This document shows, piece after piece, positions 29,500 through 38,097 of a stretch of 64,000 nt of DNA. Location: NCBI RefSeq assembly GCF_016756535.1, contig NZ_AP023247.1:4030501-4094500 (forward strand). The letters run 5' to 3'. Below the pieces are notes generated by a model. That model was not told the DNA's origin and did not search any database. It saw only the letters and a list, made by a program, of their open reading frames with translations. The position numbers were made by a program, and so were the translations under genes. Each line of letters starts with the position of its first letter. Position 1 is the stretch's first letter. The stretch is from Mesorhizobium sp. 131-2-1 (GTDB lineage: Bacteria; Pseudomonadota; Alphaproteobacteria; Rhizobiales; Rhizobiaceae).

Positions 29500-29543
29500 C
29501 TCGCAATGCAAAATAATTTGCACTAGCTTTTTTGCACTGCGAG
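29500..29543. promoter_or_regulatory. TTGCA inverted repeat between the GST gene and phaZ
   Basis: CTCGCAATGCAAA (29500-29512) and TTTGCACTGCGAG (29531-29543) are inverted copies with one mismatch in 13. A further TTTGCA lies between them (29517-29522). It is centred between the divergent promoters. TGCA-rich sites of this kind are bound by PhaR, the PHB-responsive repressor, in related bacteria; the assignment here is inference. Confidence 0.55.
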
Positions 29544-29572
29544 ATGGCAGCTCGGAAGGGGACGCTTCATCG

Positions 29573-30784
29573 ATGCTGTACCAGGCCTACCAGCTTCAGG
29601 ACGACCTCATCGCCCCGGCGCGGATTTTCGCCGATCTGATGGGCTCCGTGGCGGGCAGCAGCATGGGTCTCGGCGACACCGCGAGACGGCGCATCAGCGC
29701 CGGACTGGAAATGATCGCCCGCTTCAGGTTCACCCATACGCGACCGGATTTCGGCATCGAATCCGTCAAGGTCGGCAACCGCGACGTGCCTGTCGCCATC
29801 GAAACGGTGCTCGCCTTGCCATTCGGCAAGCTGTTGCGCTTTGCCAAGGACATCGAAGCTCGCCAGCCCAAGGTCGTGGTGATCGCGCCTCTGTCAGGAC
29901 ATTTCTCGACGCTGCTGCGCGGCACGGTGGAGACGCTGCTTTGCGACCATGACGTCTATGTCACCGACTGGGCCAATGCCCGCGACGTGCCTCTTTCGGC
30001 CGGCAGCTTCGGCGTGGACGACTATGTCGACTACCTCATCCGTTTCCTGGAAACGATCGGCCCGGGCGCGCATATCCTCGCGGTCTGCCAGCCCTGCGTC
30101 CAGGCCCTCGCCGCCGTCGCAGTCATGTCCGAGGACAGGCACCCTGCGACACCGCGCTCGATGACACTGATGGCGGGGCCGATCGATCCGCGCGAGAGCC
30201 CGACCGAGGTCAACGAATTCGCCGTCAGCAAGTCGCTTTCGTGGTTTCAGAACTCGGTCATCTCCCGCGTGCCCTGGCGCCATGCCGGCGGCGGGCGGCG
30301 CGTCTATCCAGGCTTCCTCCAGCTTGCAGCGTTCATGGCCATGAACATGGACCGCCACACCACCGCCCACCGCAAGCTGCATGACCATCTGGCCGCCGGC
30401 GAGACCGCGGAGGCCGAAAAGATCAAGACCTTCTACGACGAGTATTTCGCGGTGCTCGACCTCACCGAGGAATTCTATCTCGAAACCATCGAGCGCGTGT
30501 TCCACAAGGCGGAACTCGCCACCGGCGCGTTCACCTTCCGCGGCGCGCCGGTCGACCCGGGCGCCATACGCAACACGGCGCTGCTCACCGTGGAAGGTGG
30601 GCGCGACGACATCTGCGCCCTCGGCCAGACCTCTGCCGCGCATGATCTGTGCTGTTCGCTGCGCCCGCATTTGAAGCGTCATCACCTGCAAGCCAATGTC
30701 GGCCATTACGGTGTTTTCAACGGCAAGCGCTGGGAGCGCGAAATCTATCCCGTCGTACGCAATCTCATCCTAGCGATGGAGTAG
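29573..30784 (+). CDS. phaZ: Intracellular polyhydroxyalkanoate depolymerase
   Basis: A 403-residue protein from the ATG at 29573 (MLYQAYQLQDDLIAPARIFA), preceded by GGAAGGGGA. It hydrolyses stored PHB granules in the cytoplasm. The nucleophile elbow has cysteine, AVCQPCVQALAA (Cys172/Cys175), not the serine lipase box; this is the hallmark of PhaZa1-type intracellular enzymes. It has no signal peptide. Conserved blocks ESVKVGNRDVPVAIETVLA and YVTDWANARDVPL agree with the family. Confidence 0.93.
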   Translation: MLYQAYQLQDDLIAPARIFADLMGSVAGSSMGLGDTARRRISAGLEMIARFRFTHTRPDFGIESVKVGNRDVPVAIETVLALPFGKLLRFAKDIEARQPKVVVIAPLSGHFSTLLRGTVETLLCDHDVYVTDWANARDVPLSAGSFGVDDYVDYLIRFLETIGPGAHILAVCQPCVQALAAVAVMSEDRHPATPRSMTLMAGPIDPRESPTEVNEFAVSKSLSWFQNSVISRVPWRHAGGGRRVYPGFLQLAAFMAMNMDRHTTAHRKLHDHLAAGETAEAEKIKTFYDEYFAVLDLTEEFYLETIERVFHKAELATGAFTFRGAPVDPGAIRNTALLTVEGGRDDICALGQTSAAHDLCCSLRPHLKRHHLQANVGHYGVFNGKRWEREIYPVVRNLILAME

Positions 30785-30901
30785 ACCGGGCTGCTGGTAG
30801 ACGAAGCCGCTCGCCGCTGCGCTTGCCGTTTCAAGACGGATTGCCCGGTCGACCGGCGCATGAAATGGCGATCGCTCGCCGTTCGATAGTGTTCGAAATA
30901 C

Positions 30902-30955
30902 CGCTTGCAAATCGCAATCAGTTTGCTACAAAGGCACTGCTTGCAAAATACAACT
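30902..30955 (+). promoter_or_regulatory. TTGCAAA direct repeats in front of the DHFR-like gene
   Basis: CTTGCAAAT and CTTGCAAAA occur about 40 bases apart, with TTTGCTA and CACTGC between them, directly upstream of the gene at 30972. The units resemble the TTTGCA units in front of phaZ. Confidence 0.4.
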
Positions 30956-30971
30956 GGTTATGGAGGCAATC

Positions 30972-31619
30972 GTGTCCAAGCTGCGTGTCAATGCTTTCAC
31001 CCTGTCGCTCGACGGCTTTGGCGCCGGTCCCGACCAGGATCTCGGCAACCCGCTCGGCATCGGCGGCGAGGCTCTGCACAAATGGATGATCGGCACCCGC
31101 ACTTTTCGTGAGATGGTGTTCGGCAAGGACGGCGGCACCACCGACACGGACGACGCGTTCGCGGCGCGCAGCTTCGAGAATGTCGGCGCCTGGATCCTCG
31201 GCCGCAACATGTTCGGACCGATCCGCGGCGAATGGCCGGATGAAAGCTGGAAAGGCTGGTGGGGCGACAACCCGCCCTATCACGTGCCGACCTTCGTGCT
31301 GACCCACCACAAGCGCGATCCGATCGAGATGGAAGGCGGGACGACGTTCTATTTCGTCACCGACGGCATCCATTCGGCTCTCGAGCGGGCGAAGGCCGCA
31401 GCCGGAGGCAAGGATGTGCGGGTCGGCGGCGGCGTCTCGACCGTCCGGCAATATCTCAAAGAGAGGCTGATCGACGACATGCATCTGGCGATCTCGCCGG
31501 TGCTGCTTGGATCGGGTGAGCACCTGTTCGCCGGCCTGGATATGCTGAAACTCGGCTACCGCTGCACGGAACAGATCGCGACGGCCGATGCGACGCATGT
31601 GCTGATCGGGCGTGCGTAG
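30972..31619 (+). CDS. Dihydrofolate reductase family (RibD C-terminal domain) protein
   Basis: A 215-residue protein. GTG at 30972 lies 5 bases after GGAGG and is preferred; an ATG at 30960 in frame has no ribosome site. The fold matches the RibD reductase/YyaP group: VNAFTLSLDGFGAG at the N-terminus, WILGRNMFGPIRGEW, and VGGGVSTVRQYLKERLIDD for NADPH contacts. Members are NADPH-dependent reductases of unknown substrate. It stands alone, downstream of phaZ by about 190 bases. Confidence 0.82.
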   Translation: MSKLRVNAFTLSLDGFGAGPDQDLGNPLGIGGEALHKWMIGTRTFREMVFGKDGGTTDTDDAFAARSFENVGAWILGRNMFGPIRGEWPDESWKGWWGDNPPYHVPTFVLTHHKRDPIEMEGGTTFYFVTDGIHSALERAKAAAGGKDVRVGGGVSTVRQYLKERLIDDMHLAISPVLLGSGEHLFAGLDMLKLGYRCTEQIATADATHVLIGRA

Positions 31620-31625
31620 ACCAGG

Positions 31626-31743
31626 CTCCTTCTCCCCCAGGGGGAGAAGGTGGCCTCGCGACCGCCTCATTTCTTCCAACACCCCTCATCCGTCTCGGCG
31701 CTGCGCGCCGATCTACCTTCTCCCGCAAGGAGAGAAGGAGGGG
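31626..31743. repeat. RIME-like palindromic repeat
   Basis: The left arm CCTTCTCCCCCAGGGGGAGA (31628 on) and the right arm ACCTTCTCCCGCAAGGAGAG (31715 on) are each palindromic and also pair with each other. The middle holds CCTCATCCGTCTCGGCGC. This is the same repeat type as the one split by the insertion sequence at 47.5 kb. It lies between the convergent DHFR-like gene and ppk2. Confidence 0.8.
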
Positions 31744-31747
31744 TGCA

Positions 31748-32668
31748 TCAATACTTCTCCGGCACGTAGAGCTCGCGCGGCAGCACCTGGCGCTCGTATT
31801 CCGGGTTGAAGACGCGCTCGGGCAGCGTGATCTCCTCATGCGGCACTTCCTCATAGGGGAATTGCTGCAGGAGGTGGTCGATGCAGTTCAGCCGCGCGCG
31901 CTTCTTGTCATTGCCCTCGACGATGAACCAGGGGGCTTCCTTGATGTTGGTGCGGGCGAAGGTCTCTTCCTTGGCCTTGGTGTACTGCTCCCAGCGTACG
32001 CGCGACTGCAGGTCCATCGGCGACAGCTTCCACTGCTTCATCGGGTCGTGGATGCGCATCAGGAAGCGCATCTGCTGTTCCTCGTCGGTGATCGAGAACC
32101 AGTACTTCACCAGCGTGATGCCGGAGCGTACCAGCATGCGCTCGAATTCCGGCACGTCGCGGAAGAATTCCTCCACCTGGTCCGGCCCGGCGAAACCCAT
32201 CACCCGCTCGACGCCGGAGCGGTTGTACCAGGAGCGGTCGAACAGCACGATCTCGCCGCCCGCCGGCAGATGCGGCACATAGCGCTGGAAGTACCATTGC
32301 GACTTCTCGCGCTCGGTCGGCGCCGGCAGCGCCACGACGCGGCAGATGCGCGGATTGAGCCGCTGGGTGATGCGCTTGATGACGCCGCCCTTGCCGGCCG
32401 AGTCGCGGCCCTCGAAGACCACCACGACCTTCTTCTTGTGGTAGGCCACCCAGGACTGCAGCTTGATCAATTCGGACTGCAGCCGCAGCAGGTCGCGGAA
32501 ATATTGCATGCGCTCGATCGAGGGCGGATGCGAATCCTTGTAGATCTTGGCAATCTCCAGCGACAGCGCCGGCTCCGATATCTCGAGCTCATAGTCCTCG
32601 TCGAGCGTGTCGGCGAGTTCGGCTTCCAGCCAGTCCCTGGCTCCGGAATTCGATTTCAGTTCGTTCAT
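31748..32668 (-). CDS. ppk2: Polyphosphate kinase 2
   Basis: A 306-residue protein from the ATG at 32666-32668, preceded by CGGAGAA. A class I PPK2: Walker A is EGRDSAGKGGVIKRI (86-100), with ALPAPTEREKSQWYFQRY next and Walker B in EIVLFDRSWYNRSGVERVMG. It transfers phosphate from polyphosphate to GDP or ADP (or the reverse) in the cytoplasm, tying polyphosphate stores to nucleotide pools. Single-domain length excludes the fused two-domain type. Confidence 0.95.
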   Translation of the reverse strand: MNELKSNSGARDWLEAELADTLDEDYELEISEPALSLEIAKIYKDSHPPSIERMQYFRDLLRLQSELIKLQSWVAYHKKKVVVVFEGRDSAGKGGVIKRITQRLNPRICRVVALPAPTEREKSQWYFQRYVPHLPAGGEIVLFDRSWYNRSGVERVMGFAGPDQVEEFFRDVPEFERMLVRSGITLVKYWFSITDEEQQMRFLMRIHDPMKQWKLSPMDLQSRVRWEQYTKAKEETFARTNIKEAPWFIVEGNDKKRARLNCIDHLLQQFPYEEVPHEEITLPERVFNPEYERQVLPRELYVPEKY

Positions 32669-32868
32669 CGTGGTTCTCCGCGCGCCATCCTGAGCCGACT
32701 TCAATAAAGGCCGGCAATGACGGTTTTATTGCAAGGCCGCAGTTACAGATGTGATCGACCGCTCGCCGCGATGGGGCGACAAACCGGCGAACTTGTCCTA
32801 CAAATACGCCGTCTCATTCGGGCAGCCCTTTCGCGGCGCCTCTCTCAATGCAATCGCGAGGATCTCAA

Positions 32869-33912
32869 ATGGAATACCGCACACTCGGCCGTTCCGGGCT
32901 GAAGGTTTCGACCTTGACGCTCGGCACCATGACCTTCGGCGGCGCCGGCGCTTTCGCAGCCGTCGGCAAGACCGACCTCAAGGAAGCCGCCCGGATGATC
33001 GACCTCTGCATCGATGCCGGCATCAACCTCATCGACACCGCCAATGTCTATTCGAACGGGATTTCGGAAGAGATCATCGGCGAAGCGCTGGGCGGCAAGC
33101 GCAAGGACGACGTGCTGATCGCCTCCAAGGCGCGCATGCGCATCGGCAAAGGCCCCAACGACGAGGGCCTGTCGCGCCACCACCTGATCCGCGAATGCGA
33201 GAAGAGCCTGAAGCGGCTGAAGACCGATGTCATCGACATCTACTTCCTGCATGAGTGGGACGGCGTGACGCCGCTGGAGGAGACGATCGCCGCGCTCGAC
33301 ACGCTGGTGAGCCAGGGCAAGATCCGCTATGTCGGCTGCTCCAACTATTCCGGCTGGCAGGTGATGAAGGCGCTTGCCATCAGCGACAGCAGCCACCAGC
33401 CGCGCTTCGTCACCCAGCAGATCCACTACACGCTCGAGGCGCGCGAGGCCGAATACGAGCTCTTGCCGATCTCGGTCGACCAAGGGCTCGGCGTGCTGGT
33501 GTGGAGCCCGCTCGCCGGCGGCCTGCTCAGCGGCAAATACCACCGCGACAGTCCGACCGCCCGGCAGCTCGGCGGCTGGTCGGAGCCGCCGATCCGCGAC
33601 GAGGACCGGCTGTGGCGGATCGTCGACGTGCTCGTCGATATCGGCAAGGCCAGGGGCGTGTCTGGCGCGCAGGTGGCGCTCGCCTGGCTGCTCGGCCGGC
33701 CGGCGGTCTCGTCGCTGGTGATCGGCGCCCGAAGCGAAGCGCAGCTCAAGGACAACATCGCCGCCGCCAGCCTGACTTTGTCCTTCGACGAGCGCGCGCG
33801 GCTCGACGCTGTCAGCCGGCCGCCGGTCCTCTACCCCTATTGGCACCAGCAGCTGACGGCCAGGGGCCGCTTCGGGCCGGCCGACCTGGTGCTCGACCGC
33901 AGCGATATCTGA
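32869..33912 (+). CDS. Aldo/keto reductase
   Basis: A 347-residue TIM-barrel NADPH oxidoreductase from the ATG at 32869 (MEYRTLGRSGLKVSTLTLGT). The catalytic tetrad is visible: Asp and Tyr in IDTANVYSNG, Lys in LIASKARM and His in IYFLHEWDG. NADP contacts include VGCSNYSGWQ and IGARSEAQLKDNI. It resembles the AKR subfamily of YajO/Tas-like proteins; the substrate is unknown. It is flanked by ppk2 (divergent) and the GT90 gene (convergent). Confidence 0.92.
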   Translation: MEYRTLGRSGLKVSTLTLGTMTFGGAGAFAAVGKTDLKEAARMIDLCIDAGINLIDTANVYSNGISEEIIGEALGGKRKDDVLIASKARMRIGKGPNDEGLSRHHLIRECEKSLKRLKTDVIDIYFLHEWDGVTPLEETIAALDTLVSQGKIRYVGCSNYSGWQVMKALAISDSSHQPRFVTQQIHYTLEAREAEYELLPISVDQGLGVLVWSPLAGGLLSGKYHRDSPTARQLGGWSEPPIRDEDRLWRIVDVLVDIGKARGVSGAQVALAWLLGRPAVSSLVIGARSEAQLKDNIAAASLTLSFDERARLDAVSRPPVLYPYWHQQLTARGRFGPADLVLDRSDI

Positions 33913-33926
33913 GAGCTGGGAAAGGG

Positions 33927-34898
33927 TCAGCCGGCGATGAAACGCCAGACTTCGGGATCCGGTTTGACCTGGCCGCTGAGCACGAAATATTTGTAGAGGA
34001 CGAGCAGCGAGATCGCCTGCTCGTCCCGCTCGTTGCGGAATTTCCGGCAATAGGCGTTGGCGGCGGCGACGATGCGTTCGGCATCGGCTGGATGCTTTTC
34101 GAAATGGCGCACCCTGTCGGCGAGATCGGAGAAGTCGGGCGCCAGCGGCACGTAGTGGACATCGGCCCTGACCTCGCTTTCGGCGAACCAGGTCTCGTAG
34201 GTCGGCGGCGGCATCATGCAGAGCGAATTCGAGCTCATGATCCATTTGAGGTTGGTCGCGACATCGTTGCCCTCGAGCGAGACGATGTAGCGGTAACGCC
34301 GCTGCTCATCGATGGTGAGATAGGGTTTTTGGTATTCGGCCTTCGCGTCCTTGTTCGGCGTGCCGACATCGCAGATCGGCAGGTCGCGCATAGCGTCGAG
34401 GAACCGAGTCCGTATCGGATTGTTGAGATGGCCGCGCCAGACCACCAGCGGGCGCTTGTCGGCAAAGGGCTGCCGGTCGGCGGGCATCTGGAAGTGACGG
34501 AACTTGTCGAGCTTCATCAGCACCGAATTGCCGTTGCCGTCTGTGATCGGCCGGTCCTTGACGATCGACGGCATCTTGGGAACATCGATGACGTCGCCGA
34601 ACTCGAGGTCGATGAGCAGCGCCGGATCGAAATAGCGGGCAAACTCCTTCAGGTCGTAATAATACATGCTCGGCCGAAACGGTATGCGGCTGACGGGCAC
34701 CGCGGCCGGGCTCGGCACAAAGGGCTGCTCCAGCCTGTTGTAGAAGTTCACGCGCTCGCGGACCGAGTTGTCCGACCGCCGTGCCTGCTCCAGCCATCCC
34801 GCCAGCCGGTGGCGGAACAGCGCCTGCGGAGCGAGGTCGCGCGCAAAGTTGCGCGCGTAGTAAAACACCTTGGCGGCGGTTCGGAGAGGCGTGGCCAT
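33927..34898 (-). CDS. Glycosyltransferase family 90 (LpsA/CAP10-like)
   Basis: A 323-residue protein. The GT90 features are VVWRGHLNNPIRTRFLDAMR (about 159-178), RRYRYIVSLEGNDVATNLKW (about 211-230) and a conserved segment with SSNSLCMMPPPTYETWF. The family transfers xylose, glucose or galactose to polysaccharides; bacterial members such as LpsA act in lipopolysaccharide. It has no signal peptide, so it acts at the cytoplasmic face. It stands apart from any polysaccharide cluster. Confidence 0.85.
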   Translation of the reverse strand: MATPLRTAAKVFYYARNFARDLAPQALFRHRLAGWLEQARRSDNSVRERVNFYNRLEQPFVPSPAAVPVSRIPFRPSMYYYDLKEFARYFDPALLIDLEFGDVIDVPKMPSIVKDRPITDGNGNSVLMKLDKFRHFQMPADRQPFADKRPLVVWRGHLNNPIRTRFLDAMRDLPICDVGTPNKDAKAEYQKPYLTIDEQRRYRYIVSLEGNDVATNLKWIMSSNSLCMMPPPTYETWFAESEVRADVHYVPLAPDFSDLADRVRHFEKHPADAERIVAAANAYCRKFRNERDEQAISLLVLYKYFVLSGQVKPDPEVWRFIAG

Positions 34899-35084
34899 CG
34901 GTCCGTCGTTTCAATCAGCCTGGCGCTGGCGCGCAGATTTCTCCTACACCATTGTGCCGCCTGTCTTGCAAGCCCCGAACCAAGGGCAAGCTCATTGTCC
35001 GCCTATTCTTGCTTCAGCAGTTGTGTTTGCGACCCAATGCTCCTAGGCAGGGCTCAGGTCTAAGGGCGGTTGAAAGGAAACGAT

Positions 35085-35237
35085 ATGGCGCGAGCACCGA
35101 ATTACGGTCAGGAACGCAAGGAGCGCGATCGGCAGAAGGCTGCCAAGAAGGCCGAGAAGCTGGCGGCCAAGGTCGCCGCCAAGGAGCGTTCGAAGCCCGA
35201 GGACAAGGCCAACGCCGAAGTGGAGACGGCCGAGTAG
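35085..35237 (+). CDS. Small highly charged protein of unknown function
   Basis: A 50-residue protein from the ATG at 35085 after a GAAAGGA ribosome site. It begins MARAPNYGQERKERDRQKAA and continues with lysine/alanine/glutamate repeats (KKAEKLAAKVAAKE), predicted to be one long amphipathic helix. The composition suggests a nucleic-acid or ribosome contact, but nothing proves it. It lies alone between the GT90 gene (divergent) and the DUF982 gene (convergent). Confidence 0.65.
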   Translation: MARAPNYGQERKERDRQKAAKKAEKLAAKVAAKERSKPEDKANAEVETAE

Positions 35238-35273
35238 CGCCGCCTTCAGCCGGCGGTCGCTCTATCGAAAGCC

Positions 35274-35534
35274 CTAGGCCGGGGCCTTGTCGCTGACGAA
35301 GACATTCACTTCGCGGGCGGCGGCGATGAAGGCGCGCCTGGCATTCATCGCCGGCTTGTCGCCGGCCAGGGCGTCGTGACAGGCCTGCAGCGCTTCGCGA
35401 TGCTTGGTGCTGCGCTTGCCCGGCCAGCTGTTGAGCAGATAGTCCGAAGCTTCTCGCGCGGTGCGCAAGAGCTGATTGGTTCCCGCCGTGGCCGACTTGA
35501 CGGTCACGGGTATTTCAAACCGGTTGTTTTCCAT
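35274..35534 (-). CDS. DUF982 domain protein
   Basis: An 86-residue protein from the ATG at 35532-35534 (MENNRFEIPVTVKSATAG). The DUF982 motif is AREASDYLLNSWPGKRSTKH, followed by EALQACHDALAGDKPAMNAR. The family is abundant in rhizobia, often many copies per genome, without known function. It lies just downstream of the GntR gene on the same strand, with 58 bases between them. Confidence 0.85.
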   Translation of the reverse strand: MENNRFEIPVTVKSATAGTNQLLRTAREASDYLLNSWPGKRSTKHREALQACHDALAGDKPAMNARRAFIAAAREVNVFVSDKAPA

Positions 35535-35592
35535 CGCCGCTCTTACGCCATCGGCGAGCGCGAAGCGAGAGGCAAAGCAAACTGAATCGCGA

Positions 35593-36258
35593 TCACGCCG
35601 CGACGACGGCGAATCCCCGGGCACGCAAGCCGCGCCGGTCGTCGCGCAGCGACGTCACCAGCCGGTCGCGGCTGCCGACGATATGGGCCGAAAGCAGCCG
35701 TGCCGCCTCGTCGGCGTCGCCGGCCCACACCGCGGCCAACACCGCGTGGTGCTCGGCCCAGGCCCGCCCAAGCGCCGCCTCGTCGCGGACCTCCAGCCAG
35801 CGCGCGCGGGAAAGCCTGGTCATCGCGTCGCGCACTGCCCTAAACAGGAAGTCGTTACCGGAGAGCCTGGCCAGCTCGATATGGAAATCCATGCCGATGC
35901 GGTGCCATTCCTCGCGCGGGGTCTCGGCATCGCAGGACTCCAGCATCGCCTCGATGACGTCGACGGCGCTCCTGTCTTGCAGGGCGCAGGTCAGCCTGAC
36001 GGCGGCCACCTCCACCGCCTCGCGATAGACGGCGATCTGCTCGAGCTCGGCCAGATTGATGGGCGAGACTGTCCAGCCGCGCCCGTCGCGGCAGATCAGG
36101 CCTTCGGTCTCCAGGCGCAGCAGCGCGGCCCTGACCGGCGTGCGCGAGGCGGCGAAGCGGCTTTCGATCCAACGCTCGGTCAGGCGCTCGCCGGGTCCGA
36201 TCTCGAGGCCGAGGATCATCTCGCGAAGCTGCCGTTCGACGCTCTGCATCTGCGACAT
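35593..36258 (-). CDS. GntR family regulator, FCD type
   Basis: A 221-residue regulator from the ATG at 36256-36258 (MSQMQSVERQLREMILGL). The winged helix (RLTERWIESRFAASRTPVRA, then RLETEGLICRDGRGW) is followed by an FCD ligand domain (about 85-210) with the metal-binding pattern DFHIELARLSGN and later His. It is divergent from an MFS gene. Two TTGGTATCC units lie between them, so it probably represses that transporter and itself. The effector, likely a small organic acid as in other FCD proteins, is unknown. Confidence 0.88.
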   Translation of the reverse strand: MSQMQSVERQLREMILGLEIGPGERLTERWIESRFAASRTPVRAALLRLETEGLICRDGRGWTVSPINLAELEQIAVYREAVEVAAVRLTCALQDRSAVDVIEAMLESCDAETPREEWHRIGMDFHIELARLSGNDFLFRAVRDAMTRLSRARWLEVRDEAALGRAWAEHHAVLAAVWAGDADEAARLLSAHIVGSRDRLVTSLRDDRRGLRARGFAVVAA

Positions 36259-36321
36259 GTGGGTTCCGTTCGTTGGGTCGCATTGACAGCGACAGGGTTG
36301 AGGTTCATGACGGATGCCACC

Positions 36322-36346
36322 TTGGTATCCCAAATTGGTATCCACA
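36322..36346. promoter_or_regulatory. Tandem GntR-type operators
   Basis: TTGGTATCC occurs at 36322-36330 and again at 36335-36343, 13 bases apart. The first unit extends to the near-palindrome TTGGTATCCCAA, close to the TTGGTATACCAA pattern of FCD-type GntR sites. They lie 63 and 28 bases from the two divergent starts. Confidence 0.55.
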
Positions 36347-36374
36347 ACAATCCCCACCATGGGGCAGGCATGAG

Positions 36375-37628
36375 ATGAGCGAGAACGGCAGCGAACAGAG
36401 CGGCTACAATGTCCACTGGCGGCGCAATCTCGCCGTCTGCTTCGCGGGCTCGTTCAGCACGCTCATCGCCATGACCTTGCTGCTGCCCTTCCTGCCGCTC
36501 TATGTCGAGCAGTTGGGCGCCGAGGGCCATGCGGCGATCGTGCAATGGTCGGGCATCGCCTACGGTGCCACCTTCTTTGCGGCCGCCCTTGTGGCGCCGC
36601 TGTGGGGACGGCTCGGCGACCGCTACGGCCGCAAGCTGATGCTGGTGCGCGCCAGTTTCGGCATGGCGATCTGCATGTCGCTGACCGGCATGGTCGAAAC
36701 CGTCTGGCAACTGGTGCTGCTGCGCCTGCTGATCGGCTTTGCCGGCGGCTATTCGTCGGGCTCGACCATCCTGGTCGCCATGCAGACACCGAAGGAGCGT
36801 TCCGGCTGGGCGCTCGGCGTGCTCTCGGCCGGCATCACGGCAGGCTCCCTGGTCGGGCCGCTGCTGGGCGGCGCATTGCCGCCGGTGATCGGCATCCGCG
36901 CCACCTTCCTGCTGTCGGGCGGCGTCATCTTCCTTGCCTTCCTGGCGACGACCTTCCTGATCAAGGAGACCCCTCGCCCGGCGGCCGCCAGAGCCGAAGC
37001 GACGTCAAAGCCGAAAAGCGGCTGGTCGCAGATCCGCGACAAGCGCCCGGTCGTCGCCATGCTGGCGACCGGCATGCTGCTCGCCTTCGCCACGATGTCG
37101 ATCGAACCGATCATCACCGTCTATGTGCAGCAGCTGATCGAGGATCAAAGCCGGGTGACGCTGGTCGCCGGCGTCGTGATGTCGGCGACGGCGCTCGGCG
37201 CCATCCTGTCGGCCTCTTGGCTCGGCAAACTTGCCGACCGCATCGGCCACTGGAATGTCGTGATCGCCGCGCTTGCTGCCTCGGCCCTGCTGTTGATCCC
37301 GCAGGCCTTCGTCACCAAGGGCTGGCAGTTGATCGGCCTGCGCTTCCTGATGGGCCTGGCGCTGGGCGGGCTTTTGCCCTGCATCACCAGCGTCATCCGC
37401 CACAACGTGCCGGAAGGTGTCGGCGGCAATGTGCTGGGCCTGTCGATTTCGGCGCAGTATGTCGGCCAGGTGGCGGGACCTCTGCTCGGCGGCTTCGCCG
37501 GCGGCCATTTCGGCATGCGCTCGGTGTTCCTGGGCACGTCGGTGCTGATGGCGAGCGGCGCGGTGTACAACTGGATTGTCCAGTCGCGGCGCACCCGCAA
37601 CATGCTGGCGCAAGCCGGCAGCCGCTGA
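36375..37628 (+). CDS. MFS transporter (multidrug efflux-like)
   Basis: A 417-residue, 12-helix transporter from the ATG at 36375 (MSENGSEQSGYNVHWRRNLA). The loop 2-3 signature is PLWGRLGDRYGRKLMLVRAS, and helix 5 has motif C-like GITAGSLVGPLLGGALP, the antiporter signature of drug exporters. It is divergent from a GntR regulator that probably controls it. The exported compound is unknown. Confidence 0.88.
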   Translation: MSENGSEQSGYNVHWRRNLAVCFAGSFSTLIAMTLLLPFLPLYVEQLGAEGHAAIVQWSGIAYGATFFAAALVAPLWGRLGDRYGRKLMLVRASFGMAICMSLTGMVETVWQLVLLRLLIGFAGGYSSGSTILVAMQTPKERSGWALGVLSAGITAGSLVGPLLGGALPPVIGIRATFLLSGGVIFLAFLATTFLIKETPRPAAARAEATSKPKSGWSQIRDKRPVVAMLATGMLLAFATMSIEPIITVYVQQLIEDQSRVTLVAGVVMSATALGAILSASWLGKLADRIGHWNVVIAALAASALLLIPQAFVTKGWQLIGLRFLMGLALGGLLPCITSVIRHNVPEGVGGNVLGLSISAQYVGQVAGPLLGGFAGGHFGMRSVFLGTSVLMASGAVYNWIVQSRRTRNMLAQAGSR

Positions 37629-37659
37629 CACGTTCGCCTTTTGCGGATAAACCCGCCCG

Positions 37660-38040
37660 ATGAACGGCAAGCTGAAGGACTGGGCGCGCACGATCAAGCG
37701 AGACGTGCACGCGATCTATCTCGCAGCCGGGGATCCCCGCACACCTTGGTATGCTAAAGTGCTGGCGCTGTTCATCGCCGGCTATGCGCTGTCACCAATA
37801 GACCTGATTCCCGACTTCATCCCGGTGCTTGGATATCTCGATGACGCGATCATTGTGCCGCTCGGCATTCTGGCCGTGTTGAAGATGATCCCACCGGAGG
37901 TCATGGCAGAACATCGCGCCGCTGCCGCGCTTGCGGGAGAGCGCCCGGTGAGTCGGGTAGCCGCAGTCGTCATCGCCTGCGTCTGGGGCGCATCTGCCGC
38001 ACTGGCGGCGTGGCTCGGCTATCGCTACTTCATCGGCTGA
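37660..38040 (+). CDS. YkvA family protein (DUF1232)
   Basis: A 126-residue protein. The DUF1232 core reads ALFIAGYALSPIDLIPDFIP, then VLGYLDDAIIVPLGI (residues about 37-70), the diagnostic SPIDLIPDFIPVLGYxDD segment. A C-terminal hydrophobic helix (VAAVVIACVWGASAALAAWL) anchors it to the membrane. Function unknown. It starts 31 bases after the MFS gene and may be co-transcribed. Confidence 0.85.
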   Translation: MNGKLKDWARTIKRDVHAIYLAAGDPRTPWYAKVLALFIAGYALSPIDLIPDFIPVLGYLDDAIIVPLGILAVLKMIPPEVMAEHRAAAALAGERPVSRVAAVVIACVWGASAALAAWLGYRYFIG

Positions 38041-38097
38041 GTTCGCGACATCATCCGCGCTTTCACAACATCGGTCGTATGGCAGGAGGCACCTGAT

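Noticed and set aside
31626..31743. Repeated arms that might be a CRISPR array
   Set aside because: Only two arms, themselves palindromic and without spacers of regular length; it is a RIME-like element.
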